In this document: one piece after another, positions 9,901 through 19,333 of the stretch
Numbering within the stretch: position 1 is the first letter of the stretch
Layout: every line of letters begins with the position of its first letter
Assembly: GCA_032622095.1 (NCBI GenBank)
Contig: CP136066.1
Coordinates: 12,421,061 to 12,485,060 of the forward strand
Source of the DNA: Siphonodentalium dalli
Taxonomy: Eukaryota > Mollusca > Scaphopoda > Gadilida > Siphonodentaliidae
Reading direction: 5' to 3'
Length of the DNA: 64,000 bases
Program-made: the position numbers and the translations under genes
The notes under the pieces: generated by a model
Databases searched by the model: none
What the model was told of the DNA's origin: nothing
Seen by the model: only the letters and a program-made list of their open reading frames with translations

Positions 9901-10993
9901 AAATTGACAAACTTAGGGCCATAACTCAGACAAAAAATTCAATCAAAAACATTGGGCACTGGCTCTTTTGAATTCTGTAATGATGGCAAACCTCCATATA
10001 AAAATGTAATTAAGGTCCGATAACCCATGATGGAGATATCTGTACAGATGGACAAAAAACCCACATTTATCAGATAAATAAAGGTAAAATGAGAATAATT
10101 TCATTTGCCCCTCTTTTTAAAGCAGTCATGATGACAAACATCCACACAAATTTTTTTTTAGATCTGAAAACCCATGGCTGAGATATCTGTGCGGACTGAC
10201 AAAAAAAGCCCACATTTCCAAAAAACGAAGAAGGATAACTCTGGAACGGAAAACGTGAACAAAGTCATTTGAGTCTTTTGAAAGAAGTCGTGATGGCAAA
10301 TATCCATACAAAATTACATTCAGGTCTGAAAACCCATGGCTGAGATATCTGTGTAGATGGACGAAAAAACCCAGATTTCAAGATAAACAAAGAAAGATAA
10401 CTCTAGAACGGAAATGTGAACAACATCATTTTCAACTCTTTTGAAAGCAGTCATGATGGCAAACCTCCATATAAAATTTCATTCGGTTCTGATAACCCGT
10501 GGCTGAGATATCTGCGCAAATGGATGAAAAACCCAGATTTCAAGATAAACAAAGAAGGATAACTCTAGAATGGAAAATGCAAACAACATTATTTTCAACT
10601 CTTTTGAAAGCAGTCATTATAATGAACCTTAATTCAGATCCGATAGCCCACTGGTGAGATATCTCTGCAGATGGACAACAAAATCTACCTGCCTGCCGTA
10701 GTACTGATCTTACTGATACTGAGTGAAAAATATTGTCTATTTTAGTATTTTTCTGTCTGGACCCAATAAAATAGGCTGTGCCTGAGTTTTGGGTCCAATT
10801 CATTCAAGAGTTAATAACTAAACGTATTTAAACAAATATTCACAACAGAATTCTTACCTATGAATGCTGATATGAGCATGAAGTCGACTTTATCGCTGAC
10901 CGGAAGTTTAGTGATGTCACCGGCCATGAGCTGAATCTCGCAATCCATATGGGTCATCTTAACCTCAATGCTTGACAACAACTTCAAAGCCAT
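3764..10993 (-). CDS. Macrodomain-like + TIR domain protein, exons 1-5 (3' end missing)
   Basis: Five minus-strand exons join without a phase conflict: 10993-10858, 7205-7031, 6029-5906, 5143-4946 and 3957-3764, giving 273 codons. Residues 1 to about 225 look like a divergent macrodomain: an N-terminal GDIT motif (EIQLMAGDITKLPVSDKVDF), a middle block (SVIGALHNNLKINVEDLA ... DLRKHFHCWAS) replacing the usual NAAN segment, and a glycine loop (ISPLLGTGSQG) followed by a helix and strand (LKTLKIVVY). From about 208 a basic linker (KDSKKRKKK) leads to a TIR start (AQFDIYLSY, then KVFSENQPLNKDEIFQEHI). Macrodomains bind or hydrolyse ADP-ribose, and many TIR domains cleave NAD+ or signal in innate immunity. 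The TIR half with the expected catalytic glutamate lies in an exon I could not find, so enzyme activity is unproven. The initiator is the ATG at 10993, preceded by an in-frame stop. Confidence 0.85.
4419..4899. mobile_element. TTAA-flanked MITE (CCCTTTCATGATGG-type ends)
   Basis: TTAA at 4415-4418 and 4900-4903. The inward ends CCCCTTCATTATGGGAACT and (reverse complement of the right) CCCTTACATGACTGGAGCT are related inverted repeats. A partial copy of the GCGAG...CATATATAAGAG hairpin module lies near the right end. TTAA duplication with CCC-initial ends is the piggyBac superfamily signature. It sits in the intron between macro-TIR exons 4 and 5. Confidence 0.6.
4946..5143 (-). CDS. Macro-TIR gene exon 4: macrodomain C-terminal part
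   Basis: Acceptor ctttatag and donor GTTTGT; exactly 66 codons, phase 0 at both ends. Encodes the segment after the glycine loop (GMNRVPMLKSMVNAAYHWIN), strand LKTLKIVVY and a charged helix (GDREKEILAAFESLKE). It joins directly to LLGTGSQ of exon 3 and to the TIR exon. Confidence 0.85.
5481..5863. mobile_element. TTAA-flanked MITE (CCCTTTACCCAAC ends) with two internal hairpins
   Basis: TTAA at 5477-5480 and 5864-5867; terminal inverted repeats begin CCCTTTACCCAACA. Two near-perfect ~70-bp palindromes lie inside, at about 5631-5697 and 5770-5837, built on CCAATGCATTCTCTTATATA. A near-identical second copy is at 32710-33099 in an ACP7 intron. Likely a piggyBac-derived non-autonomous element. 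Confidence 0.8.
5906..6029 (-). CDS. Macro-TIR gene exon 3: serine-rich linker and glycine loop
   Basis: Acceptor ttttcatttcag, donor GTGATT. 1 nt plus 41 codons; the leading A completes an Arg codon split with exon 2. Encodes SRASDSGSSSDQIRTLF, then a strand and the ISPLLGTGSQ loop, which matches the phosphate-binding glycine loop of macrodomains. Copies of this exon's first ~20 nt and acceptor are repeated immediately upstream at 6030-6320. Confidence 0.85.
6030..6320. repeat. Tandem array of exon 3's own 3' splice junction (4 copies counting the true one)
   Basis: The unit (about 80-85 bp) is 'ccagaatctgatgcccgagat' (first ~20 nt of exon 3 in complement) + 'ctgaaatg' (the CAG acceptor) + intronic 'aaaagaattacattacagttacgg'. 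Copies start near 6010 (true), 6093, 6171 and 6255. The copy at 6093 has lost the acceptor by a small deletion. The copy at 6255 has CTG changed to CCG, which destroys the AG. The copy at 6171 keeps an intact CAG. Confidence 0.85.
6334..6518. mobile_element. Partial hairpin MITE, right end lost
   Basis: Begins with CCCTTTCATGATGGGAGCT, like the TTAA-type ends at 4419 and 34793, and carries the palindrome 'gtgcattctcttatatatgg ... catatataagagagtgcac' at about 6384-6448. The right half is degraded and runs into a solo TA|CAGTAATGCTCT end at about 6519-6600, a partial copy of the foldback at 15-227. Confidence 0.55.
7031..7205 (-). CDS. Macro-TIR gene exon 2: divergent macrodomain core
   Basis: Acceptor tttgaag; donor GTGGGA after GAAAG. 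2 nt plus 57 codons plus 2 nt. The split glycine codon (G|GG) from exon 1 and the split arginine codon (AG|A) to exon 3 both resolve correctly. Encodes NYSTTRRSVIGALHN, INVEDLARDKEVDLRKHF, HCWASKQLP and the strand NRIVCYE. The donor is not strong, but the phase fit and reading frame support it. Confidence 0.82.
7300..7800. repeat. Cluster of TTTGCCAAAT motifs flanking a unique segment
   Basis: The motif 'ttgccaaat' recurs 3-4 times at 7340-7402 and 7734-7785 around a unique middle. This may be the two ends of an insertion with reiterated subterminal motifs; no clear terminal repeat or target duplication was defined. It lies in macro-TIR intron 1. Confidence 0.35.
7952..9104. mobile_element. 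Pogo/Tigger-like non-autonomous DNA transposon
   Basis: Left end TAGTGAAACCTCTCCAATTC; the right end reversed reads CAGTAAAACCTCTCTAAACC. TA flanks both ends (7950-7951, 9105-9106). Subterminal 'ccgaa' motifs recur on both sides. This end sequence and TA duplication match the pogo/Tigger group of Tc1/mariner. No transposase-length frame lies in the 1.15 kb, so it is non-autonomous. Confidence 0.75.
9311..9542. mobile_element. TTAA-type hairpin MITE (short copy)
   Basis: Left TTAA at 9307-9310, ends CCCTACCATGACTGGAGCT; the right end reversed reads GCCCTTTCATGATGGAGCT with the flanking site mutated to CTAA. Internal 'ccaatgcattctcttatatatgcgag' modules are partial (9358-9400 and 9430-9500). 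Located in macro-TIR intron 1. Confidence 0.6.
9741..10690. repeat. Pearl-like element: ACAAGAG start plus ~175-bp tandem units
   Basis: Begins with 'aacaagaggttgctggcatacccc', comparable with the starts at 40756 and 50210. Then about five degenerate units of ~175 bp share 'gataaacaaagaaggataactctagaa' and 'aaaacccatggctgagatatct'. The architecture fits bivalve pearl/BIV160 elements (Helentron-related, tandem ~160-bp core). No terminal hairpin was seen. Confidence 0.6.
10858..10993 (-). CDS. Macro-TIR gene exon 1: start codon and GDIT motif
   Basis: 45 codons plus 1 nt, donor GTAAGA. Encodes MALKLLSSIEVKM and then MAGDITKLPVSDKVDFMLI, the first strand and ADP-ribose-contacting Asp motif of macrodomains. 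A possible 25-nt upstream exon (11056-11080; acceptor tttttcag, donor GTGAGT) would add an in-frame start via a weak acceptor at 11001, but would require a 55-nt intron. It may instead be 5' UTR or chance. Confidence 0.8.
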
Positions 10994-11080
10994 GTTTATG
11001 CTTCGAGATGTAGTTAGCTTCTATGATAGAGATTGGTCCTCAGTACAGTACTCACATGTCGCTCATCATTTCCGTGTTTG

Positions 11081-11980
11081 CTGAAAAACAAGATTACATT
11101 GTGAGCATAATGCAGGCCGTAAAATTTGTACAAGAATCAGAATTGATTCTCGCAAATGATTCTCGTAAAGTGAAACATGACAATCAAGTTTGATTCTCAC
11201 ATACATACATGTACATGTATCTCTGCTTTGTTATATAAAGACATCATATCACAGCTATAAGGCCAGGGTATTTTTTTTTTTAATTGGCCAACAGTAAATC
11301 TTTCAAAATTGAAAGCTCTACATTTACAATAAATATTGCAATTCTGCATTCCTATCATTTGTGTTGGCTTATGAGAGGCTGTAAAGATAGTGATGTTGGA
11401 GAGGGGAGTAGGTGGGCTGACTAATCAAAAATAGGAAGATAAATGCTGAGGGCTATCAAGGATGACACAAAAAGTCCCAAGAAGGGACTTATTACCATTG
11501 TGGTCCTTAGGAAGCTCCCAGCGATATGAGAGTGTTGAAAGAATTCCACTGTTGCCAATTTGTCAGATGTGTTTTCTATTAGTTAAAAATAGTATGGGAC
11601 TACTCTGTGACAGGAATTGGGTTTTAAAATATTGGTATAAAATCACTTCATTTAACACTCTCACTTGATAATTGAAAGTGTAGCTAAACATTCTGGGGTA
11701 GGATATACCCAGATGGTTATAACGGTCAGTAGGGAAAGGGGGATCATCGTTTGTTTAGTGCAGGAAGGGGCAAGTGAAGGGGAGGGTAAAATGTGGAAAA
11801 ATTAATATGTTATAAAGACACTGATTGAAGTCTCTGGGTTCTGCAGCCTATTGAGAATGGTATGGCAGGCACCAACTTGTCACATTTAAGTGAATACTTA
11901 CTCCATTGCACAATCCAGAGACCTCAGCCATACGCCTAGGATGATTTGTGATGTATATAAGAAATTTTCCTCAGTTGGTA
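11081..11980. other. Intergenic, no feature recognised
   Basis: AT-rich sequence with short frames only. No repeat, RNA gene or coding similarity was recognised. It would contain the promoter of the macro-TIR gene if transcription starts near 11000-11100, but no clear core promoter motif is visible. Confidence 0.3.
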
Positions 11981-12436
11981 TTAAAAGTATACAAAGCGGT
12001 TTTCATCGCATATTTTCAATCTGTTGAGAAGGTGATCTTTTACACATTTCTTCCAGCGTTTATAATCCAAGCTATGGTGAAACGCTTTGTCAACGCTATT
12101 CCAGAGTATGATACCCGTATAATAGAAGGATTTCTTTCCCACTGATGGAAATGATATGATAGGACCGGATCGACTGTCGTAAGGCAAATGAGCATGAGCA
12201 TATGAGAAATGTTCATTCATATATTCTGGTACTTTGTTTTTGGAGATCTTTAGAACCATAATCATTTTCAATAAATTGACCCTTTCGCTAGTTGGTAACC
12301 AATTTAGTGCCTTGAATTCCGTGTACCCAATTGTGGTATGATAATTAAGGGATAAAATATATCTCACGTCTGTTTTTGGTTGCCTGCAGATGTTTCTTAG
12401 TTTTTGACTGTGAGACCAGAAAACCAGGTTCCGCAT
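11981..12436 (-). mobile_element. Non-LTR retrotransposon 3' fragment (C-terminus after reverse transcriptase)
   Basis: A 151-codon minus-strand frame contains LNWLPTSERVNLLKMIMVLK, a leucine/arginine block, and the closing SFYYTGIILWNSV. The pattern 'LxWLP..R' followed by 'F.Y.G..LWNSLP' is the conserved C-terminal tail of Jockey/CR1-type LINE ORF2 in invertebrates. No RT catalytic block (YADD) is in the window near it, so the copy is 5'-truncated. Confidence 0.75.
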
Positions 12437-12642
12437 GGATAATCAAAATGGCACTGAATTAATGCAGATACTAACAGGATTCTACATTTCTTAAAACATG
12501 ACTTCCTGTAAAGAAATTTTAATCTAGAATTAGACTTTGAAAGGACTGATTGACCCATTAATTCACCATTTAGATTTTGATCTAGTTGAACTCAAGGTAT
12601 TTGAGGTGAGATGACTAGTTAGCTCTGTGAAGCCTTTTGGAT

Positions 12643-14044
12643 GGTATGCGGCTTATACGGACCCTGGCTCTTACGGACCCTGGCTCTTACAGACCCTGGC
12701 TTTTACGGACCACTGGCTGATACGGACCCTGGCTTATGCGGACCCCGGCTCATACGGACCTCAATTAAAATATTAAATTTTCAAACTTATATTTATGAAT
12801 TTAATATATAATTATGATTGTCTTTTCACACATATATCTGTATTAATTGAGAATTTCGGTGATTTTTTTGGTGATTTTCAAACTTATGAATTTAACCGAT
12901 TTTTTCGGTGATTTTCAAACTTATATTTCTGAATTTAATATATAATTATGATTGTCTTTTCACACATATATCTGTATTAATTGAGAATTTCGGTGATGTT
13001 CTGGCTTGAAAAAGCATTTATTGAATCGTGTTAATTAATCTTTTCGGCGTGTGTGATCCCTTTATGTCGTTGTATAAACAGACACGCGGTGATAAATGGT
13101 CAGTGAATGGTGATCAGGATGAATCCACTGAGTTTGATTTGTTGCGAAAACATGTTAGTAAAAACACAACTTGTTTCAACTGATTTATTGTCCGTTGTAT
13201 AAACACTCGTGTGTGATCCCTTTATATTGTGTTATAAACAGACACGCGGTGATAAATGGTCAGTGAATGGTGGTCGGGATGAATCCACTGAGTTTGATTT
13301 GTTATGAAAACAAGTTAGTAAAAACACAATTGGTATATATTCAACTGATGTATTGTTGACTGGCAGAACCATCAACAGGAAAAGCCTGGATCGACGACCA
13401 GGGCAAGATTGTATACTCAAGATACCCACTACCACTGAAATAAAGAACCCAAGAAAATTATGTCAAAAATGTGTTTTTTTTTCTTCTTTTTTTTCGTTTG
13501 CTTTCTTCATAATAAAAGCTAATATATGAGGGGTGAAGGAAAGGGCATATTGGCCCTTTCGACCATCCCGGGGTTAGCCCACCCCAAATACTCTTTCCGA
13601 TGACTGGCATAATTCCACAATGTCGGGGTTGTGACACAGGTGAGTTATAAAAAAAATGTTAGGAAAACGAGTGAGACGACCGGAAAGTTGATGTCCTTGT
13701 GGATAGACTACTCGTCGATGAGGATAACTGCCAGCAAACTACTGAAAGAAGCCGCCAAGCTGTACGCCCCAGTTTAGATAATGTTCGTCTGATGTAACGT
13801 TGTTCCATTTTTGTTGTCATCATATTTTTGTTATCTCAGTATATATGTTGTCGTCAGTATTTTAATTTATTTAAATAAACATAAAAAATAAAATTGTATG
13901 TTTTAATTGAGGTCCGTATCAGCCAGGGTCCGTATAAGCCGAGGGTCCATATAAGCCAGGGTCCGTATGAGCCGGAGGTCCGTATGAGCCAGGGTCCGTA
14001 TGAGCCAGGGTCCGTAAGAGCCAGGGTCCGTATCAGCCGGCATT
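12643..14044. mobile_element. MULE-like DNA transposon with tandemly built terminal repeats
   Basis: Both ends are ~125-bp inverted repeats made of reiterated 'ggctnntacggaccct' units (12650-12765 and 13910-14035). The element is flanked by the 9-bp direct repeat CTTTTGGAT at 12634-12642 and 14045-14053. A 9-bp duplication with long ends suggests the Mutator (MULE) superfamily. The interior contains two internal duplications (12780-13000 and 13030-13330) and no transposase. Confidence 0.65.
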
Positions 14045-14119
14045 CTTTTGGATTAGTTAGACCAAACTATTTGTGTGTTATTCCTCAGACAGTTGGGTTA
14101 TTCCGATATTACTAGGAGG

Positions 14120-14560
14120 GGGTTGTACCATTACATGCAGCAACAGCACAATTGCATCATCCTTCAGTGCAATTTGATTGTGCAATTGATTGAGCTTCAG
14201 TCCAATTAATTGCACTTCAGTAATTATTAATAAATGTGAATTTAGCCTCCCTGGTGACATTATATTTGCTTGGCCATAACTTTATTTTTCTTGTGACCAC
14301 AACTTTATATTTTCGTATTTTTAAATCGATTGCGCTGAATTCATTGTAAGGAAGTCAATTGTGCTTTTCAAATTGCAATTATTATTCCAATCTCACACCC
14401 CTGTCTGATGACTATTTAGCTCTGTGGAACCTTTATGGATTGTTATTAATTGTGCTTCAGCGCAATTGGATTATGCTTCAGTACAATTTTATTGCGCTTC
14501 AGTACAATTTGTTTGAACTTCAGTGCAATTATAAATAAATGTGAATTTAGCCTCCCTGGT
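14120..14560. repeat. Scattered 'CTTCAGTGCAATT' motif repeat
   Basis: The motif gc(a/t)tcagt(g/a)caatt recurs at least eight times with loose spacing. Related 'cacttaagcacaatt' clusters occur at 21985-22090, 22235-22310, 22435-22470 and 35217-35345. A duplicated 'aataaatgtgaatttagcctccctggtga' lies at 14230 and 14533. Confidence 0.55.
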
Positions 14561-15069
14561 GATGTACGATTCACTTCTTTCAGCCTGGTTCTGAATTACT
14601 ATTTAGCATGTTCCAACATATTACATGTAATTCAACCCAGAACAGTGGAATGTTCGGACGCAAATTCATAAAAACAGTTCTCATAGGTATCTGATTTCCA
14701 TCTTTTTGCCAACATTGAAATACAATGTACTTAGAACTGAATGAGTATATAAAGATATACATGCATCTGTATATAGTAATTATAAGTAAATAAATTCTAA
14801 TATAATATTTAGATGTCCTGGATTGACTCATGTGGGTTGTGATATGATGCATCTACATCAGGTCGCAGCATGAGAAGGAACTTGGTATTACATGACCAAT
14901 TATATCATTGCAACATGAAAATATACTGTGAACTGTGACATGCCCACACCCCCTCCCCTCCGCCTGCCCACACCCCTTCCATACCCATCCCCAAAATCTT
15001 TATATTTGTCGCACACCATTGCACCACCTGTAAATATACACAGCAACTTTAATATCAAATATTAACTTT

Positions 15070-15463
15070 AATATGCGCAGACGAGATCTCGGAAACGGGT
15101 GGAGCTATCGACTTGAAATTTGCTATGTGAATGTATCTTGCCCCGGATGCGAATTTTATCGAGTCGCCGAGCCCGTGCGACACCAGCTTCGCGCATGCGC
15201 AGACGAGATCTCGGATAACGGGTGGAGCTATCGACTTGAAATTTGGTATGTGAATGTATCTTGCCCCGGATACGAATTTTATCGGGTCGCCGAGCCCGTG
15301 CGACGCCAGCTTCGCGCATGCGCAGACCAGATCTCGGAAACGGGTAGAGCTATCGACTTGAAATTTGGTTTTTGAATAGCCCGGACAACGTCGGGCTGGG
15401 TAGAGCTATCGACTTGAAATTTGGTTTTTGAATAGCCCGGACAACGTCGGGCTCATCGGCTAG
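15070..15463 (+). mobile_element. Helitron copy, 5'-incomplete, with internal ~125-bp duplication
   Basis: Ends with a GC-rich hairpin (agcccggacaacgtcgggct) six bases before CTAG, the Helitron 3' terminus. Its body repeats a ~125-bp unit ('cagacgagatctcggaaacggg...agcttcgcgcatgcg') two to three times; the hairpin segment itself is duplicated (15377-15396 and 15434-15453). The next element begins directly after its CTAG. Confidence 0.7.
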
Positions 15464-15832
15464 TCTCCTATATATTTTGAAGACCTCTGTTTGTTTGTCT
15501 GTATGTCTGTATGTCATTTATACAAATCTACGATTCTCGACCGATCGGGACGAAACTTGGTACGTGTGTGTAGTTTGACCAGGCGGTCGTCGTTGTCGTA
15601 TTGGCGAGCCCATGCAGCGCATGCGCAGACGAGATCTCGGAAACGGGTGGAGCTATCGACTTGAAATTTGCTATGTGAATGTATCTTGCCCCGGATACGA
15701 ATTTTATCAGGTCGCCGAGCCCGTGCGACGCCAGCTTCGCGCATGCGCAGACCAGATCTCAGAAACGGGTGGAGCTATCGACTTGAAATTTGGTTTTTGA
15801 ATAGCCCGGACAACGTCGGGCTCATCGGCTAG
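15464..15832 (+). mobile_element. Complete short Helitron, head-to-tail with the previous copy
   Basis: Starts TCTCCTATATATTTTGAAG and ends hairpin + catcgg + CTAG, followed by T. No target duplication is expected for Helitrons. A microsatellite-like 'tgtttgtctgtatgtctgta' follows the 5' end. The same structure is found reversed at 60671-61056. Reading frames inside are shared between copies and reflect the repeat. Confidence 0.75.
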
Positions 15833-18030
15833 TGTAATATATTTGTATAAGGGTCCTGCCCGCATAAGCCCAGCTTTTGTGGGGTCCTGTTGTATAGAAC
15901 ATGTTATTATTCGATAATATCAAATAAAAAATAAAAAAATAAATTATTGAATTGATTATGTATAGGGATTTCATCATAGGCCAGGGACCAGCCTAGAGGT
16001 TGATTATTAGGGAGAAGTGGACTGTTATCAAGGAGAAGTCATAATGGATGAAGTTCAATTTTTCACACCCAACATCACCATTCTTTGAAGCAATAAGTAT
16101 TATGCAATACAATAGCCCATTTATAATGATTATAATGAATAAAGACTACTTCTCCCCAGGAAATAATAAGGGAGAAGTGACACAATTAAGGAGAAGATAT
16201 TTCCCAAGTCGGCTTCTAGGCCGGCCCCTGTCTTAGGCCTTTAACATTCACCTTGCAATTCTATAAGGGTGCATACATGTGCATATCAGGGGTGGTCCCA
16301 GAATTTCCCCAATGCAGGGACTATGATCCACGACATGGGTGGGGGGGTGTTGGGGGGCTATAGGATCATGGAAGCTACCATTGCAGATTCCCCATGGGGG
16401 GGGGGTGTTATAACTAAGAAAAATTTGCGAACTGCATAAATAGGCAAAAAAAACACAATTTCTAACAAAGTAAGCCGATTTGAAGCATCATAATCAACTG
16501 CTATCTAATTAATGCCATAATGGGGTTGACTTCACGCAGGGTTGACTTCTACAGATACCCCTCAATGCGGCGAATGCCCCCTGTAGCCACAACATTATAT
16601 TTGCGTGGGAACACATTTTTTCTCATGGACGCAACCTTATCTTTTCAAGAAATGTTGGATGTCACCATCAGGCTCCATACCATTTCAATCAAAGTCAATT
16701 TTTTTTTAATTTTGGCATTTCCTTCCAAATTCCTGCATGGTTTCCACTTAGATGTGCATGTAGGCATAGTAATATAATTAGTATGGGATTAGATACGTTT
16801 ATGTTTTGAAGTGAGAGATAACTCTAAGATGTCCGTTATTTCGTTAAATATTACTTTTACGAAATAACGGGCATTTAAAGATTTACACCACAAAGGCTCA
16901 AACTTCACAAAACGTATAAGAAATGATAAACTCAGGGTGGGTGGGCTTGGGGGAGGCGGATGGCACTGTACAGAAGTCAGCCCAAAAAACACCTGTCGTA
17001 TTTAATCCCAGATATTGCCTGCATGTACATGCTTCCTTAATCAAGATATTACCATTCACAGTGTAGACTTGTGTATTGATCAGTAAGTATCATTTAACAC
17101 GTTTGATACACAGGTAACATGAGGATTCCGAATTACTTGGGAATTTTAACATTATCAAAATAAAAACATCTCTCATTCGGGCAGACCGGAACAAATTTCA
17201 TCCACGAAAACACCGGGCACCGGATGCAGGTGCGCGTTGCCATGGTCATTGTTTGGAAATAAATTGAACGTGAGACCCCAACGCGTGCTTGTCCTGTCGT
17301 TTGGTCGGCACAATTCTTTCTTGAAAATTTGCACATGAAATTAAACATATTTCATGTCCAGATGTCGCAAAATTTTCTTTTGTCCGTGCCATTTACATTT
17401 CCACCACCCTAGGCTGTTATCCTGTTGAAAATTGTAAAAAATATAGAGTTATTCCTCTTTATTTTCAAAATGGCTGTCCCCTGAAATTCACTTCCAGATT
17501 TGCGTCTTTGGCAACGCTGAAATTGACCATTTATCAGTAAGAAACATTATTTGTTTCGTTGCTTGTGTTTGCTGTGCAGTGGAACCGAGACAATATTAGT
17601 CAACAAAATGTTGGCAATTTTGAAATTTCAGTGATATGTGTGAGTGTGTCGAACATTGAACAATCAAATGAAATTTTTTTTTTTTTCCAAATTTCATTTT
17701 AATTTGACATGAATTTCATCATAATTTGACATAAATAACGAACTAATAATAGAGGCCTCCGATAATAAAAAAAATCTATTTGTTCGACCAGATGGACACA
17801 ATTTATGCAGAGACGTGGCGACGGGGGATTTGGGGAGGTATCTGCCCCCCCCCCCAACTTTGGTAAAAATTTTCAACAGTTGAAAATTTCATACCTGCCA
17901 ATACATTAGTTGTAAATTTCACACCAACAATAGGTTGAAAATGTTCTTGTAGTTTTATAATTTATTGTTTTTGGACCAATATTTGCATATGTTCCTATTT
18001 TTGGTCCAAAATTTGGACAGAAAATGAGAA
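15833..18030. other. Intergenic, G-tracts and no recognised gene
   Basis: Contains G runs (16340-16405) and small frames without recognisable similarity. A short inverted repeat 'cgttatttcgtaaa' occurs at 16830-16870. Nothing supports a gene. Confidence 0.3.
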
Positions 18031-18580
18031 ATGGTCATCAGTTGGAAATAGAGGGGTGACAGGTTGGAAATTTCCAACACTTGGAAAGCTTGTGTCCTGG
18101 TCCCTCCCCCGTGGCCAGTCAAAAACTTCTAGCCATTTTAAGAAAACAATATTGTCATAGATTTGGTCAACATTGTGGGAACGGGAAGATTCGGCGGAGG
18201 GAAGTTTCGGCCATGTATTTTTCGGCGGAGGGAAGTTTCGGCAGGGAAGATTCGGCCAGTCGTTTGATCTAACTAATTAGTGGAGGGATTACGGCTTGGG
18301 GATTACGGCTTGTGTGGGACTAAGCTTGTGTGAGCACTTATTCTTTGTTGTAACAATAACAACTAATTAGAGGGATTATAGGGTCTTGATTAACTCATTT
18401 TTAGTAATGACATATTTTATTAGACTTATTTGAATGGGTGAAACATATTTACACAAGCTGATAACATAAGGTGTAACAGAAATACAAACAAAACAATTTA
18501 AAATACATTTATAACCGGCATTCTTTATTTGAAACATACAAAATCAACTAATAGTCTTGTCTTGTTATCGTCTTGTCTTC

Positions 18581-18759
18581 TTATTTCTTTGCCTTGCCGA
18601 TTCTGTAGATCTTGGTCACTTCTTGTAGGAATTCCGATGTTCTGATGTCCTCTTCTCTGTATTTTGCCCATATGTTGCTGATCTTCGTATCTATATCTGT
18701 GCATTTCTTCCTCACGTCTGTCTCGAGATCCATGGCTGTAACGGCAATTTCTACATGGG
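18581..18759 (-). CDS. Terminal exon-like coding inside the MULE-like element
   Basis: Frame after a possible CAG acceptor: HVEIAVTAMDLETDVRKKC, then IDTKISNIWAKYREEDIRT, ending ...RIGKAKK and TAA at 18581. AATAAA lies at 18524-18529, about 50 nt later. Just upstream on the same strand (18800-18855) is a Cys-rich piece, CNRNVRPRQQAVDCDTCDQ. It resembles the zinc-binding segment found near FLYWCH/MULE-type genes in molluscs (recalled, not verified). The two pieces are in different frames, so they are separate exons or a broken gene. Probably a transposon-encoded or captured gene remnant. Confidence 0.4.
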
Positions 18760-18866
18760 CTGCTCAAGTTGAAGAATTGGCACCAGCTTGTAGAATGATA
18801 GGCGTTGGTCGCATGTGTCGCAGTCAACTGCTTGCTGACGAGGACGTACATTCCTATTACACTTAA

Positions 18867-19333
18867 AGGTACTCAATCCGATAAAACTCCTCTCTATTAC
18901 TATTTCAATGGCTTCGGGGGTCAAAAATATTTGATTCGAGTCGAGGAAGTCACCCATCAAAGCTCAGATTTGTTAGATATCGATTTTAGAAATCTATTAT
19001 TTTTCACTATCGGCCCAGAACTCAGTCAAAATTGCGTTATTATTACCACTTGATTTTAGAGTTATCCATCCTTGTCTGTTTGAATAGATTTTGGTGTACA
19101 CATCCCGAGCAGAATACGGCAATTGAAGGCAATTATTAGTACTCATCTCGAGTAAATAACAAATTTCAAAAATCATTATCTAATAACTCTGAGCTTTGTT
19201 TGATGGGTTCCTCGACTCGAATCAAATAGTTTTTACTACCAAAGCCAAAGAAATAGTAATATAGGACCCTCTGATCGGATTGTTGTTGTTGGAATCTGTT
19301 GAGATGGGGACCCTCTGTTCGGATTGAGTACCT
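18867..19333. mobile_element. TTAA-flanked palindromic MITE (AGGTACTCAATCCG ends)
   Basis: TTAA at 18863-18866 and 19334-19337; ends AGGTACTCAATCCGATAAAA and, reversed, AGGTACTCAATCCGAACAGA. The internal halves are also partly complementary ('ttcgagtcgagga...' against 'tcctcgactcgaatc'). A second full copy is at 29437-29905 in the opposite orientation. Confidence 0.8.

Noticed and set aside
15068-15800. Frames repeated in Helitron copies (MREAGVARARRPDKIRIRG..)
   Set aside because: They follow the ~125-bp repeat unit and occur in both orientations in several copies; no Rep/helicase motif.
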